A program made the position numbers and the translations under genes. From assembly GCF_030160715.1 (NCBI RefSeq), contig NZ_BSOW01000015.1, positions 1-64,000 of the forward strand: 64,000 bases of DNA, written 5' to 3'. Within the stretch, counting starts at the first letter, position 1. Each line of letters begins with the position of its first letter. The notes under the pieces are model-generated. The model had not been told where the DNA came from, made no database searches, and was given only the letters and a program-made list of their open reading frames with translations. This document shows, piece after piece, positions 26,944-35,679 of this stretch. Origin of the DNA: Bradyrhizobium iriomotense. Its GTDB lineage: Bacteria > Pseudomonadota > Alphaproteobacteria > Rhizobiales > Xanthobacteraceae.

Positions 26944-27339
26944 CTACTTGGCGTCCTTCGCGGCGAGGCCCACTTGGACGATGCCGGCCTTGCGACACGC
27001 ATCCATTACAGCGAGAAGATTTTGCAGCGTGGTGGTGCCGGCTCCAGCAATGGTAACGGCAGCGTGCTCGCGGTCCGGCTCGGCTGCCAATTTGGCCGTC
27101 AGATCGTCAATAGTTAGTTTTTGACCATCCGTCTCGATAGCGCCGTCGGCAAACAGAGTAACGACGATCTTTGGGTGAGGCAGATCCTGTGCGGTGCTGC
27201 TTTGCGGAAGTTGCGACGCGATTCCCGTCGCCGGGATCATCCGTAGCGTGATCATGATGAAGAACACCAGCAAGAATAGCATGATGTCGATCATCGGGAT
27301 GATTTCTATGCGGCCCTTCCGCACCTCGAGGTAACGCAT
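26944..27339 (-). CDS. exbD: ExbD, TonB-system proton-channel subunit
   Basis: A 131-residue protein with one N-terminal membrane segment (IIPMIDIMLFLLVFFIMIT). It carries the conserved Asp of the ExbD/TolR channel in PMIDIMLF, followed by a small periplasmic domain (LPHPKIVVTLFADGAIETDGQKL). It lies three bases after exbB and is followed by tonB, the usual exbB-exbD-tonB order. Confidence 0.95.
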   Translation of the reverse strand: MRYLEVRKGRIEIIPMIDIMLFLLVFFIMITLRMIPATGIASQLPQSSTAQDLPHPKIVVTLFADGAIETDGQKLTIDDLTAKLAAEPDREHAAVTIAGAGTTTLQNLLAVMDACRKAGIVQVGLAAKDAK

Positions 27340-27342
27340 GGG

Positions 27343-28047
27343 TCAGGTCCCCGTATTCGCGAGCGGGTGGATTGCGGGACCGTAGTGACGTTTTTCTCCT
27401 GCAGCCACGCGAGCTTCTCCCGAAGCTGCGCGGGGCGCATCGAGACGGTTGACCATGGAGATCTTCAAAGTCTCAAGTTGATGCACGATGAGCCGCGTCC
27501 AGTTGTTAAGGCTATTGAAACAAACGAGACCGACGATGGCGATGAGCAGGCCGCATGCGGTCGCGATCAGAGCCTCGCCGACGCCGCCGGTGATCTGGGT
27601 CGCCGCGTTGCCGGCGTCGCCGAGAACTGCGAACGCCTTGACCATGCCGGCGATGGTGCCGAGAAGGCCGAGCAAAGGCGCCAGCGTCACGATGGTGTCG
27701 AGCAGCCACAAACGGCTATCCAGCTTGGGGACCTGCCATAGGATCGCCTCCTCCAAAAGCTCGGACAATCGATGCGGATCCTTCAGCTCGGGATGCTGCA
27801 GCGGGACTTCCAGCAAGGTGCGGTGCGGTAGCCGCGGCGATTTCTCGACAAGGTCCGCAAGCGTCTTTCGGTCCAGGTGCGCGAATTGCGCGACAGTAGC
27901 TGTGACGCGCTTTCCGCGACGGATGGTCCGGCCAAGGAACCAGAAGCGATCGATAATCACGGTCAATCCAATTAACAGCAGGACGGCCATTACGTAGAGA
28001 ATGCCGTCGGACTGCGCCGCGAGCTCGGTGATACGATCCAGGGTCAT
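27343..28047 (-). CDS. exbB: ExbB, TonB-system proton-channel subunit
   Basis: A 234-residue MotA/TolQ/ExbB-family membrane protein with three membrane segments: YVMAVLLLIGLTVIIDRFWFLG, TIVTLAPLLGLLGTIAGMVKAF and GVGEALIATACGLLIAIVGLV. The canonical LLGLLGTIAGM and the Thr-rich third helix are intact. With ExbD it uses the proton gradient to energise TonB. A partial broken copy of its 5' half lies upstream at 28350-28624. Confidence 0.95.
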   Translation of the reverse strand: MTLDRITELAAQSDGILYVMAVLLLIGLTVIIDRFWFLGRTIRRGKRVTATVAQFAHLDRKTLADLVEKSPRLPHRTLLEVPLQHPELKDPHRLSELLEEAILWQVPKLDSRLWLLDTIVTLAPLLGLLGTIAGMVKAFAVLGDAGNAATQITGGVGEALIATACGLLIAIVGLVCFNSLNNWTRLIVHQLETLKISMVNRLDAPRAASGEARVAAGEKRHYGPAIHPLANTGT

Positions 28048-28074
28048 GTTTATTCCTTCGTTGATGATCTGCTG

Positions 28075-28345
28075 TCAGAACTGGACGGGCAGGCTGGTAT
28101 AGATGCTTCGGTCGATTTGTGTGGGGAATACGGGCGTCGACGTCGTGCCGGAATATCCAGCAAAGTCTACGATCGAATGACGATCGAGGAGTTGTCGACT
28201 CCACACTTTGCGGTCACTGCGGCCAAATCAGGCAGGGGGATCTTAACCGTCTAGGCGATGGCCATGGCCATATCGAACTGATTGAGTGGTGATAGCGGCT
28301 GCTTTTCGCCGACATCGCCAAAGCGCTGACCAACTCATTTGTCGG
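28075..28345 (-). pseudogene. TonB-dependent receptor C-terminal fragment, duplicate
   Basis: These bases repeat, with clear similarity, the 3' end of the receptor gene beginning at 28651 (readable pieces include DRSIYTSLPVQF at the very end and FGDVGEKQPLSPLNQF-like text). Stops and small deletions break the frame. At about 28343 the similarity switches from receptor to exbB sequence at the shared tetramer-rich stretch tcgatgcg. It is the left half of a collapsed tandem duplication. Confidence 0.85.
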
Positions 28346-28624
28346 TCGATGCGCATCCTTCAGCTCGGAATGGTACAGCGGCAATTCCAGCAAGGCGCGG
28401 TATGGCAGCCGCGTCGACTTCTCGAGGTCTGGAAGCGTCTTCCGGTCTAGGTGCGCGAATTGCGCAGCCGCACTGGTGACGGGTTTTCGGCGACTGATGG
28501 TCCGGCCAAGAAACCAAAAGCGATCGATAATCGCGGTCAACCCAATAAACTGCAGCACGGCCATAACATAGAGATCGCTGTCGGACTGCGCCGCGATCTC
28601 GGGGAGACGATCCGGGGTCATGTT
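28346..28624 (-). pseudogene. ExbB N-terminal fragment, duplicate
   Basis: From the ATG at 28621 the frame reads MTPDRLPEIAAQSDSDLYVMA and IIDRFWFLGRTISRRKPV, a close match to the intact ExbB at 27343-28047. A codon is lost at TLPDLEKSTRLPYRALLELP. The frame ends in receptor-derived sequence after about 90 residues, and the channel-forming second and third helices are missing. Its upstream gap also repeats that of the intact gene. Confidence 0.88.
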
Positions 28625-28648
28625 TATTCCTCCGCTGATGATCTGCTG

Positions 28649-30787
28649 TCAGAACTGCACAGTCAGGCTGGTATAGATGTTCCGGCCAATCTGCGTGTAG
28701 AAGAGCGGCGTCACTGACCCGCCGGAATAGCCAAAAAAGTCAATGATCGTGCGACGATCGAGAATGTTGTCGATCCCAAATTTTGCCGTTACTGCGGTCA
28801 AATTGGGCAGCGGGTTCTTGATCTTGTAGGTGATCGCCATGTCGAGCTGATTGAATGGTGAAAGCGGCTGCTTTTCTCCGATGTCGCCGAAGCGCTGGCC
28901 GACCCATTTGTCTGTCAGCGAGGCATGCCAATTGCCCTCTTCGTAGATCAGGCCGGCTGCAGCCGTCGCGTTCGGCGCCTCGGCGATCCATTGCCCGGTC
29001 TGCTTATTCTTCGCGCTGTTGAGGCTGCCATTGGCGAACAGGCTGAAGCCGTTGCCGACGTGGACCGTTCCTTCGATTTCTACGCCCTTGTAAATCACGC
29101 CGCCGGCGTTGAAGTAGTTGGTGATACCGCCGATCGTCTGCGATGCGATCATATTGTCGAAGTCGATGTAGTAGACATCGCCGGCAAGCGTGAAGGTCTT
29201 GCTCTGGTATGAGGTGCCGACCTGATAATTCCAGGTCGTTTGAGGTTGAACATTGGATGTGGCGGTGACAACCGGCGGGGTCAAAAAGCCCTCCGCGGCC
29301 TGCGCATAAACCGACCAGTTGGGCGATACCTTGTAGTTCGCGGCAAGCGAGGGCAGAACCTTCGCCCAACTCTGAGCGTAGTCTAGTGGCCCGTGGGTGT
29401 TGGGATCGACGAGCGATGATTGGCCGCGCGCGGAGTAGGCATACTTTGCGCCGGTCGTAATCGTCAGGTCGGGCAGCGCTTTCCAGTCTGCCTCGACATA
29501 GGGTTGAAAAGTATCCAGCGAAAGGTGCTGGTTGTAGCTGGTGGAGATGTATTTCTGCGCCAACGTCATATCGACGTTAAAGAAGCCGCGATAGCTCGGC
29601 TGGTGCTCTGCCCATGTCCCGACCTTCACGTCGCCAAAGAACGTGTCCTTAGTCAGCGCGACCACATCGCCATAGGAGCGGGAGTTTACAGGATTTGACG
29701 TCCCAGGTACGTTAGTGGCGCCAAAAATCGTGCCGTTGCTGGAATTGTCACTGACATCTTTTCCCCGGATCAGCGCCGCGGTACTATAACCGTAGGTGTA
29801 GATCTTATTTTCGAGATGCCAGCCGTCTGCATAGTCCGACTTCAGGCCGAGGTAATCGAAGTCGGTCTGGAGCCTCCAGCGGTTGTAGCCCGCATAATTC
29901 TGTTGGCTTGGATTGGAGGACAGTCCGTAGTTCGGGCCGTATTTGGCGATCTGGGCGAGCGAGGCACCCTGAAAATAATTTCGTGTCTCATCATTGTAGA
30001 TCGATACAAAGGTGAGCATCGTATTGTCGCTGAGCGGCTGCTGAATCTTCAGCGCCGCGTTTTCTCGCTCTTTGGCAGTGTTCGTGTAATAGCCATCGCT
30101 CTTCGTGAATTGCGTGTCGATGAACAGCGACGCGCCGTTTGTTCCCTTGATCTGACCGGAATCAAATTGAAGGCCGTAAAGCTGGGTATTGAAGCTGCCG
30201 TAGCCGGTCGTCGCCGTTGTAGCCATCGTCGACATTGGAGACTTGGTTTGGAGCCCGACCGTGCCGCCGAACGTCGCATCGCCCACGGTCGACGCCGTAC
30301 CTGGGCCGCGGTCAATCGTAACCTGCCCCAGGTCGTTCGTCATGATGAAGGTTCCGCTGCGCTGCGTTCCATTGAAGAGCCGAAGCGGGATTCCGTCGAG
30401 GGTGGTGTTGAACTGGCCATTTTGAAAGCCACGGATCGAGATTTGGGCGTCATCTCCACCGCTTCCGCTGGGCGAAACCATTACACTCGGCGCGACGCTG
30501 ATGACCTTGTCGAAGTTGCTGGTCGCCGGAATATTGTTTTCGATGTAGTGCCTATTGATGACGGACGTCGGCTGCGTCACGTTCAGGGGCGTTGTGGTCG
30601 GTGCCTGATAGACCGCCGAATTCACATCGCCCGCAGTATCCGAGGTTTCGACGGTCCCGAGGTCTGTCGTCTGTTGGGCGTGAGCACCGGTCGCCCCAAT
30701 CACCGGCGGAACGCTTGCAGCCAGCCAAAGCGCCGCGTAGTGGCGCCTGATCCCCCACCGATCTGCAGTACTCGAAACTCGTCGCAT
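28649..30787 (-). CDS. TonB-dependent outer-membrane receptor
   Basis: A 712-residue receptor. After the signal peptide (ending GAHAQQ) comes a plug domain: PTSVINRHYIENN, DKVISVAPSVMVSP, DDAQISIRGFQNGQFNTTLDGIPL and VTIDRGPGTASTVG. The beta barrel ends in an aromatic residue (NIYTSLTVQF), and a late segment, NILDRRTIIDFFGYSG, is conserved in the family. It resembles receptors for iron chelates or small nutrients. The ligand is not evident from sequence. It is upstream of exbB-exbD-tonB on the same strand, so it is likely their specific client. Confidence 0.93.
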   Translation of the reverse strand: MRRVSSTADRWGIRRHYAALWLAASVPPVIGATGAHAQQTTDLGTVETSDTAGDVNSAVYQAPTTTPLNVTQPTSVINRHYIENNIPATSNFDKVISVAPSVMVSPSGSGGDDAQISIRGFQNGQFNTTLDGIPLRLFNGTQRSGTFIMTNDLGQVTIDRGPGTASTVGDATFGGTVGLQTKSPMSTMATTATTGYGSFNTQLYGLQFDSGQIKGTNGASLFIDTQFTKSDGYYTNTAKERENAALKIQQPLSDNTMLTFVSIYNDETRNYFQGASLAQIAKYGPNYGLSSNPSQQNYAGYNRWRLQTDFDYLGLKSDYADGWHLENKIYTYGYSTAALIRGKDVSDNSSNGTIFGATNVPGTSNPVNSRSYGDVVALTKDTFFGDVKVGTWAEHQPSYRGFFNVDMTLAQKYISTSYNQHLSLDTFQPYVEADWKALPDLTITTGAKYAYSARGQSSLVDPNTHGPLDYAQSWAKVLPSLAANYKVSPNWSVYAQAAEGFLTPPVVTATSNVQPQTTWNYQVGTSYQSKTFTLAGDVYYIDFDNMIASQTIGGITNYFNAGGVIYKGVEIEGTVHVGNGFSLFANGSLNSAKNKQTGQWIAEAPNATAAAGLIYEEGNWHASLTDKWVGQRFGDIGEKQPLSPFNQLDMAITYKIKNPLPNLTAVTAKFGIDNILDRRTIIDFFGYSGGSVTPLFYTQIGRNIYTSLTVQF

Positions 30788-30867
30788 CTATAACACCCCT
30801 CCTGTTGCCCCTTGAGCAGCCCTCATGTGTGCTCATCGTCAGCGGCGATTAACGCTTCCCTATTAGT

Positions 30868-30892
30868 TCTATAATTATAGAGGAGTCTAGAC
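30868..30892 (-). promoter_or_regulatory. Palindrome and GTCTAGAC box upstream of the receptor
   Basis: A 14-base perfect palindrome (tctataattataga, 30868-30881) is followed by GTCTAGAC at 30885-30892, itself palindromic. They lie about 80-105 bases upstream of the receptor start. The boxes share the GTCTA core with sites at 23.6, 37.65 and 39.0 kb. GTCTAGAC is the core of HutC-family operators such as those of DasR, but no binding is shown. Confidence 0.45.
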
Positions 30893-31114
30893 GGTTTTGT
30901 GACAATCAGAAAGATTGCGCACTTTGTGTTCGCTGGTTCTGCACGGGTGTCGCTGACGGACGGAATCGATGACCTGGCGCAAAATCGGCAAAGCGAGCCG
31001 CGCGTGCTAAAGCAATGGACTTTGGTCTAGCAAATCAGGGCGCGCGAAAACTGCGAATAGGCCTGTCTTTAGAGTTTTGACCAGCGCCGGACCACGTCGC
31101 TAGGCGCGCTCGCA

Positions 31115-32389
31115 TCATTTTGGGAGCAGAGCGGTGATATCCTTAGCAAGGCGATCGAGCGCCGGAACTGGAAGTTGACGAAGTCTCATGACCTCGCCCA
31201 CACGATCCTCGATCATCATATCGATCTGGCCAGCGTTCTCGCCGGGGAAGGCATACCAGCCTCGACTACGCGCGATGGAACGCAGCGCCGCCTGCATATT
31301 TGGATGCGCGGCATAGTAGGCTGCGAGGGACCCCGGTTGCGCGATCGCGGCTTCGTTGGCAGGAACATAGCCAGTCGTCGTTGCGACCACAGTTTGCCCC
31401 TCTACGCCGGCTACGAATTTCATGAAACGCCATGCAAGGGCCTGTCGGGCGGGGTCAGTCGTATGCATCACGACTGTTATGCCTGCGGTCGGAACCGACG
31501 CGTCTCTTCCAGTCATCGGCAGCGGAGCCGTGCCGATTTCGAAGCGGCCGGCCACTTCATTCTCAAACGATGCGAGGCTGCTGCTCGAATCTAGCAGGAT
31601 GGCGATGCGGGCTCCTGTAAACGCCTGCCGCGATTGCGATTTGGTCATATCGACCTTCGCTTGTCCGGCGAGACCGATGCGGCGTAGCAATTCCATCGCC
31701 TTTTGGCCGGCATCCTCCGTGAAGGCGATCCGAGAGTCGTCCGAATTCATCATGGATCCGCCGAAGCAGCCCACCATCCCCTGGAACATGAATGAGTTGT
31801 ATACGGAGAAGATCCCGAGGACCTGACTGTTTTCTGACTGGATACGTGCAGCGACGTCTAGGACGCCATCCCAATTGTCAGGGAGAGAAGCGGCCCCCTC
31901 CTGAATCTTCGAGACGAGAGATTTGTTGTAAAAGACGATAGGAAAGGACATCCCTGTGCCCAGACCGTAAGTCATCTTGCCGATTCGGCCGGAGGAGCTC
32001 ACGGAAGAAGAATAGAGTTCCGAAGTCCACGCCGGGTCGGCTTTGATGAACCTGTCGAGCGGTATCAGCAAGTTGCGGTCGGCCAGCAGGCGGAGATAGT
32101 TGGAGCCCTGAAAAGAAACATCCGGCAAGTCGCCGAAGATTGCCATTCGGAGAGTCTGCCGCATGATCGCAGGCTGATCGAATTGCGAGACGTCAAGATC
32201 GATACGAACGTCGGGGTTCTCTCGCTCGAACGCGGATGCCAGGGCGCGAAACGTCTTGGTGAAGATCGAAGGTGCCGCGGAAACGTGCAAGACGGCGACA
32301 TGGGCATGTGCGATGTCCGCCATCAAAGCGGCACCGAGAACTATCGCAGCAAGCGAGCAGCGTAGCCCGACGATCTTCAGAACTCTCAT
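31115..32389 (-). CDS. ABC-transporter solute-binding protein, sugar/UgpB type (CUT1)
   Basis: A 424-residue periplasmic binding protein. The ATG at 32389 overlaps the TGA of the upstream permease (ATGA), and a signal peptide follows (LAAIVLGAALMADIAHA). Family features: FERENPDVRIDLDVSQFDQ, PDVSFQGSNYLRLLADR, MTYGLGTGMSFPIVFYNKSL, MVGCFGGSMMNSDDSRIAFTED, and the C-terminal AWRFMKFVAGVEGQ. This type binds sugars, glycerol-3-phosphate and related polyols. It is the last gene of a four-gene importer operon. The ligand cannot be read; a phosphorylated or phosphonate compound is suggested only by the neighbouring cluster. Confidence 0.88.
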   Translation of the reverse strand: MRVLKIVGLRCSLAAIVLGAALMADIAHAHVAVLHVSAAPSIFTKTFRALASAFERENPDVRIDLDVSQFDQPAIMRQTLRMAIFGDLPDVSFQGSNYLRLLADRNLLIPLDRFIKADPAWTSELYSSSVSSSGRIGKMTYGLGTGMSFPIVFYNKSLVSKIQEGAASLPDNWDGVLDVAARIQSENSQVLGIFSVYNSFMFQGMVGCFGGSMMNSDDSRIAFTEDAGQKAMELLRRIGLAGQAKVDMTKSQSRQAFTGARIAILLDSSSSLASFENEVAGRFEIGTAPLPMTGRDASVPTAGITVVMHTTDPARQALAWRFMKFVAGVEGQTVVATTTGYVPANEAAIAQPGSLAAYYAAHPNMQAALRSIARSRGWYAFPGENAGQIDMMIEDRVGEVMRLRQLPVPALDRLAKDITALLPK

Positions 32390-33219
32390 TTGACGCTTCC
32401 GGCTGTAAGGCCTTCGATAAACCAACGCTGAGCAGCAAAAAAGCAAATGACCAGTGGCGCGACTACCAGGGTGGCCCCTGCCATCAAAGGTCCGTAATCG
32501 TTGCCGGCTTCTGCATTGGCGAACGTGACGATGCCGAGTGACGGTGGCATGAACCCTTGAGAGTGAACTACGAGGAGAGGCCAGAAGAGATCGTTCCAAT
32601 GGCCGACGACCGAAACGATCGAAAAAGCGATGACGGCAGGAAGTGACATGGGCAGCATGATCCGCCACACGATGCTCAGCTCCGAAAGGCCATCCAGGCG
32701 GGCGGCATGGATGATATCATCAGGGATCGACATGAAGAATTGGCGCAGCAGGAAGATGCCGAAGGGTGAGACGACAAACGGGACGATCAGCGCGGCATAA
32801 GTGTTCAGAATTCCAAGCCAGTAGCAGAGAATGAACAACGGCAATGCCAAGACCTGGTGCGGGATCAGCAGGCCGATCAGCACGATGCCGAAGATGACCT
32901 CGCGACCGGCGAAGCGAATTTTGGCAAGGGCATAGGCTGCTGGCGCGCAAACGATGATTTGCAGCAGAAGGATCGCTGCGCATACGATCACTCCGTTCAG
33001 CATGAATCTTGGCAAAGGCGCCGCGGTGAGTGCCTTGGTGTAATTCTCCACGGCGAACCAATGCTCTGGCAGCAATTTGAAGCTCGACGAGAAAAGTTCG
33101 GCCGGCGGCTTCAACGACAAACTCACCATCCACAAAAAGGGCAAAAGAACGAGCGTGCCGGTCGCGAGCAGGATGGCGTGGCGGACAGAGCCCGCCATAA
33201 TTTTCATAGACAGGTTCAT
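32386..33219 (-). CDS. ABC-transporter permease, MalG/UgpE type
   Basis: A 277-residue inner-membrane permease with six predicted membrane segments. The EAA loop, which docks the ATPase, reads EAGNDYGPLMAG at the end and HAARLDGLSELSIVWRIMLPMSLP in the middle, matching EAAxxDGAxxxxxFxxIxLP. The start overlaps the stop of the MalF-type gene and the stop overlaps the start of the binding-protein gene, both as ATGA, so the subunits are translationally coupled. Confidence 0.93.
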   Translation of the reverse strand: MNLSMKIMAGSVRHAILLATGTLVLLPFLWMVSLSLKPPAELFSSSFKLLPEHWFAVENYTKALTAAPLPRFMLNGVIVCAAILLLQIIVCAPAAYALAKIRFAGREVIFGIVLIGLLIPHQVLALPLFILCYWLGILNTYAALIVPFVVSPFGIFLLRQFFMSIPDDIIHAARLDGLSELSIVWRIMLPMSLPAVIAFSIVSVVGHWNDLFWPLLVVHSQGFMPPSLGIVTFANAEAGNDYGPLMAGATLVVAPLVICFFAAQRWFIEGLTAGSVK

Positions 33220-34139
33220 GGGTGGGACGGCCGGCTGTTCACGACACGCGTCTGAAGCGCCGCAAGAGTAATGACAATGATTAGAAAGATGACGGCGATG
33301 GCCGCTCCATAGCCAGTCCTCAAGTACTCAAAACTCTCTCGGTAAAGCGCGTACAACAGCATGACGGATGCGTTGTCAGGCCCTCCCCGCGTCAGAATCT
33401 GGACAGTGTCGAAAGTCGCGAAAGCGCGTAGCGTCACAACGATGAGCACGAAGAGGGAGACCGGAGCTAGCGACGGAAGTGTCACGACCCGCAAGCGATC
33501 AAGCACCCCATCGGCGCCATCGATGTCGGCGGCATCATAGAGATCCTGCGGAATGGCTTTAAGGCCCGCGAGGAAAAGCACCAGCGCCAAGCCAAGGCTT
33601 TGCCAAGTGCCAATGACGGCCAGGATGGGCAAAACGGTCGACTCGCCTCGCAACCAGTTGGCAGTCGGCAAACCAACAGCCGCAAATAGCTGGTTGACTA
33701 AACCGATGGTCGGATGCAGCAGCGCCTCCCATACGATTGCCATGGCGGCAAGCGAGGTCATAAATGGCAAGAAGTGGATCGCGCGATAGAAGGCGCGCAG
33801 GGTCTTACCGCTCTCGATCAGGAGCGCCAGGAACAGCCCGAGAACCAGCGTGCTTGGCACAACCATGAGGACGTAAGCGGCCGTATTGAAGAGTGCCGCA
33901 CGGAACGCTGGATCGGCGAGCAGACTGGCGAAATTCGCTGCGCCAATAAACGACAGCGTCTTTGCCCCGAGATGCCAGTCGGTCGCGGCGATCGCGAGAA
34001 CGGCACCCGCCGGCAAGATGAACAGCACAACAATGAGGACCAAGGCCGGCGCGATGAGGGCATAGCCGGCAAGCGTCTCCGCATGCCCAGTTTCGATCCG
34101 TAACTGTCGGTCGACAATGGCTGGTTGTTCCGACGTCAC
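33216..34139 (-). CDS. ABC-transporter permease, MalF/UgpA type
   Basis: A 307-residue permease with six membrane segments and the EAA loop YDAADIDGADGVLDRLRVVTLPSLAP. It pairs with the MalG-type permease to form the CUT1 translocation pore. Both ends overlap neighbouring genes by four bases, which supports a single transcript and balanced synthesis. No defect was seen. Confidence 0.93.
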   Translation of the reverse strand: MTSEQPAIVDRQLRIETGHAETLAGYALIAPALVLIVVLFILPAGAVLAIAATDWHLGAKTLSFIGAANFASLLADPAFRAALFNTAAYVLMVVPSTLVLGLFLALLIESGKTLRAFYRAIHFLPFMTSLAAMAIVWEALLHPTIGLVNQLFAAVGLPTANWLRGESTVLPILAVIGTWQSLGLALVLFLAGLKAIPQDLYDAADIDGADGVLDRLRVVTLPSLAPVSLFVLIVVTLRAFATFDTVQILTRGGPDNASVMLLYALYRESFEYLRTGYGAAIAVIFLIIVITLAALQTRVVNSRPSHP

Positions 34140-35362
34140 CCTGCGCAGCTCCGAAGCTGCGTAAACTGACCATCGCTTTCAGAAAGCCGGCGCCCATCAG
34201 CGGAAAACAGCAACGCCTGTTCGCGCCGAACCCGGAGATGCACGGTTTGGTCGGATTGAAGGTTTGATGCGAATTCGACTGGGAGGCGCGCAACCAAAGG
34301 CTCGCTTGAGCCCGGGACGTCCACGTGAGCGAACAGGTCGGTGCCAAGGTGCTCAACATAGCGCAGCCTTCCCGTCAGTGTGTTCAGGCCAGCCCGCTCG
34401 GCAAACTGCAGCGACTCCGGACGAATACCGAGCGTGACACTGTTTCCGTCGTCCAGCTTGCTGTCGAGCGCAAGAGTAGACCCCGCAACGGCCAAAAGCC
34501 CCTCACCTCTCGGTGCGGCCTCGAGCAGGTTGATCTTGGGCGCGCCGATCAATTCGGCCACTCGCCGATCGGCGGGAGAGGCGTAGATCTGCTGTGGCGA
34601 CGCCGCTTGCGCCAGTTGACCGTCCAGCATGACCGCGATGCGATCGGACATGGTCATGGCTTCCGTTTGATCGTGGGTCACATAGATGAAGGTTACGCCA
34701 AGACGACGATGCAGCTCCTTGATTTCGCCGCGCATCTGGACGCGCAACTTTGCGTCCAGATTGGAGAGCGGCTCGTCCATCAGAAAGACTGCGGGATGAC
34801 GAACCATGGCCCGGCCGACAGCCACGCGTTGACGCTGACCGCCGGAAAGCTGGCCGGGTTTCCGCGCGAGGAGATGATCGATCCCGAGCGCCTTCGCTGT
34901 GCGGGCCACTTCGGTCTTGATCTCAGCGCTCACCGAGCGAGCACCTGGGAGCAGAGCGCCTATTACAGGAAGCCGCCTCCAGGCCGAAAGCCGGCCCATT
35001 CTCAGAGGCAACGCCATATTTTCCGAGACTGTCAAATGCGGGTAGAGGGCGTATGACTGAAAAACCATCGCGACATCGCGGCGCTTGGGACGAAGGTGAT
35101 CGACCTTGTTGCCGGCGACCTCGATGGTCCCGCAATCCTGCCGCTCAAGCCCGGCAATGATTCTTAGGAGAGTGGACTTACCGCACCCCGACGGACCAAG
35201 AAGGGTCAAAAACTCTCCGTCGCAGATGTCGAGCGAGATCCCGTTGAGGATATTTGCGGAGCCGAATGATTTAGAAACTCCACGAATGGATACGCCTGCC
35301 AAAAGGATTTCCTCATTGTCTGGACCGCGCCCAAGATTATCGTTATAGAACCATTGTTCCAT
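34136..35362 (-). CDS. ABC-transporter ATP-binding protein, MalK/UgpC type
   Basis: A 408-residue ATPase, first gene of the importer operon. Walker A is GPSGCGKST, the signature LSGGQRQRVAVGRA, Walker B VFLMDEPLSNLDAK, and the H-loop is YVTHDQTEA. The C-terminal OB-fold/TOBE part (TLGIRPESLQFAERAG) matches regulatory domains of UgpC/MsmK. An insert of about 25 residues after the Q-loop (AWRRLPVIGALLPGARS) is unusual. The N-terminus before LLAGVSIRGVSKSFG looks longer than needed, so the real start may be downstream of 35362. Confidence 0.92.
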   Translation of the reverse strand: MEQWFYNDNLGRGPDNEEILLAGVSIRGVSKSFGSANILNGISLDICDGEFLTLLGPSGCGKSTLLRIIAGLERQDCGTIEVAGNKVDHLRPKRRDVAMVFQSYALYPHLTVSENMALPLRMGRLSAWRRLPVIGALLPGARSVSAEIKTEVARTAKALGIDHLLARKPGQLSGGQRQRVAVGRAMVRHPAVFLMDEPLSNLDAKLRVQMRGEIKELHRRLGVTFIYVTHDQTEAMTMSDRIAVMLDGQLAQAASPQQIYASPADRRVAELIGAPKINLLEAAPRGEGLLAVAGSTLALDSKLDDGNSVTLGIRPESLQFAERAGLNTLTGRLRYVEHLGTDLFAHVDVPGSSEPLVARLPVEFASNLQSDQTVHLRVRREQALLFSADGRRLSESDGQFTQLRSCAG

Positions 35363-35679
35363 GAACTTTTAATGACGAAGATCGCCACCGTCGCGCCGGT
35401 GGAGCAGCGGAACAATGCACTCGCCGGCGCTAGGCCGCCGAAGGACGCATGCTCTCTCGGAATTGCTGCGCGGACCACACCGCTCTCGCTACATGAACCA
35501 CATCACGCCCCGGCCTTCGGCGGATGCTTACAGGCTGACGAACGGTCTTGAGAGAGCTTGGCGCGACGAGCATTCCGATCACGCCATTTGGTGGACCGCC
35601 GTTAAGGACGTTTGCGAATGTGGGCTGGCCTTTCTCCCGCCCCACCACCGCGTTGACGCTATAATGGGAATATATCCGA
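35363..35679. other. Intergenic region, no supported gene
   Basis: About 320 bases between the importer operon and the M24 peptidase. Short frames only. The importer promoter should lie at its left edge. No GTCTATA-type box was found here. Confidence 0.45.
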
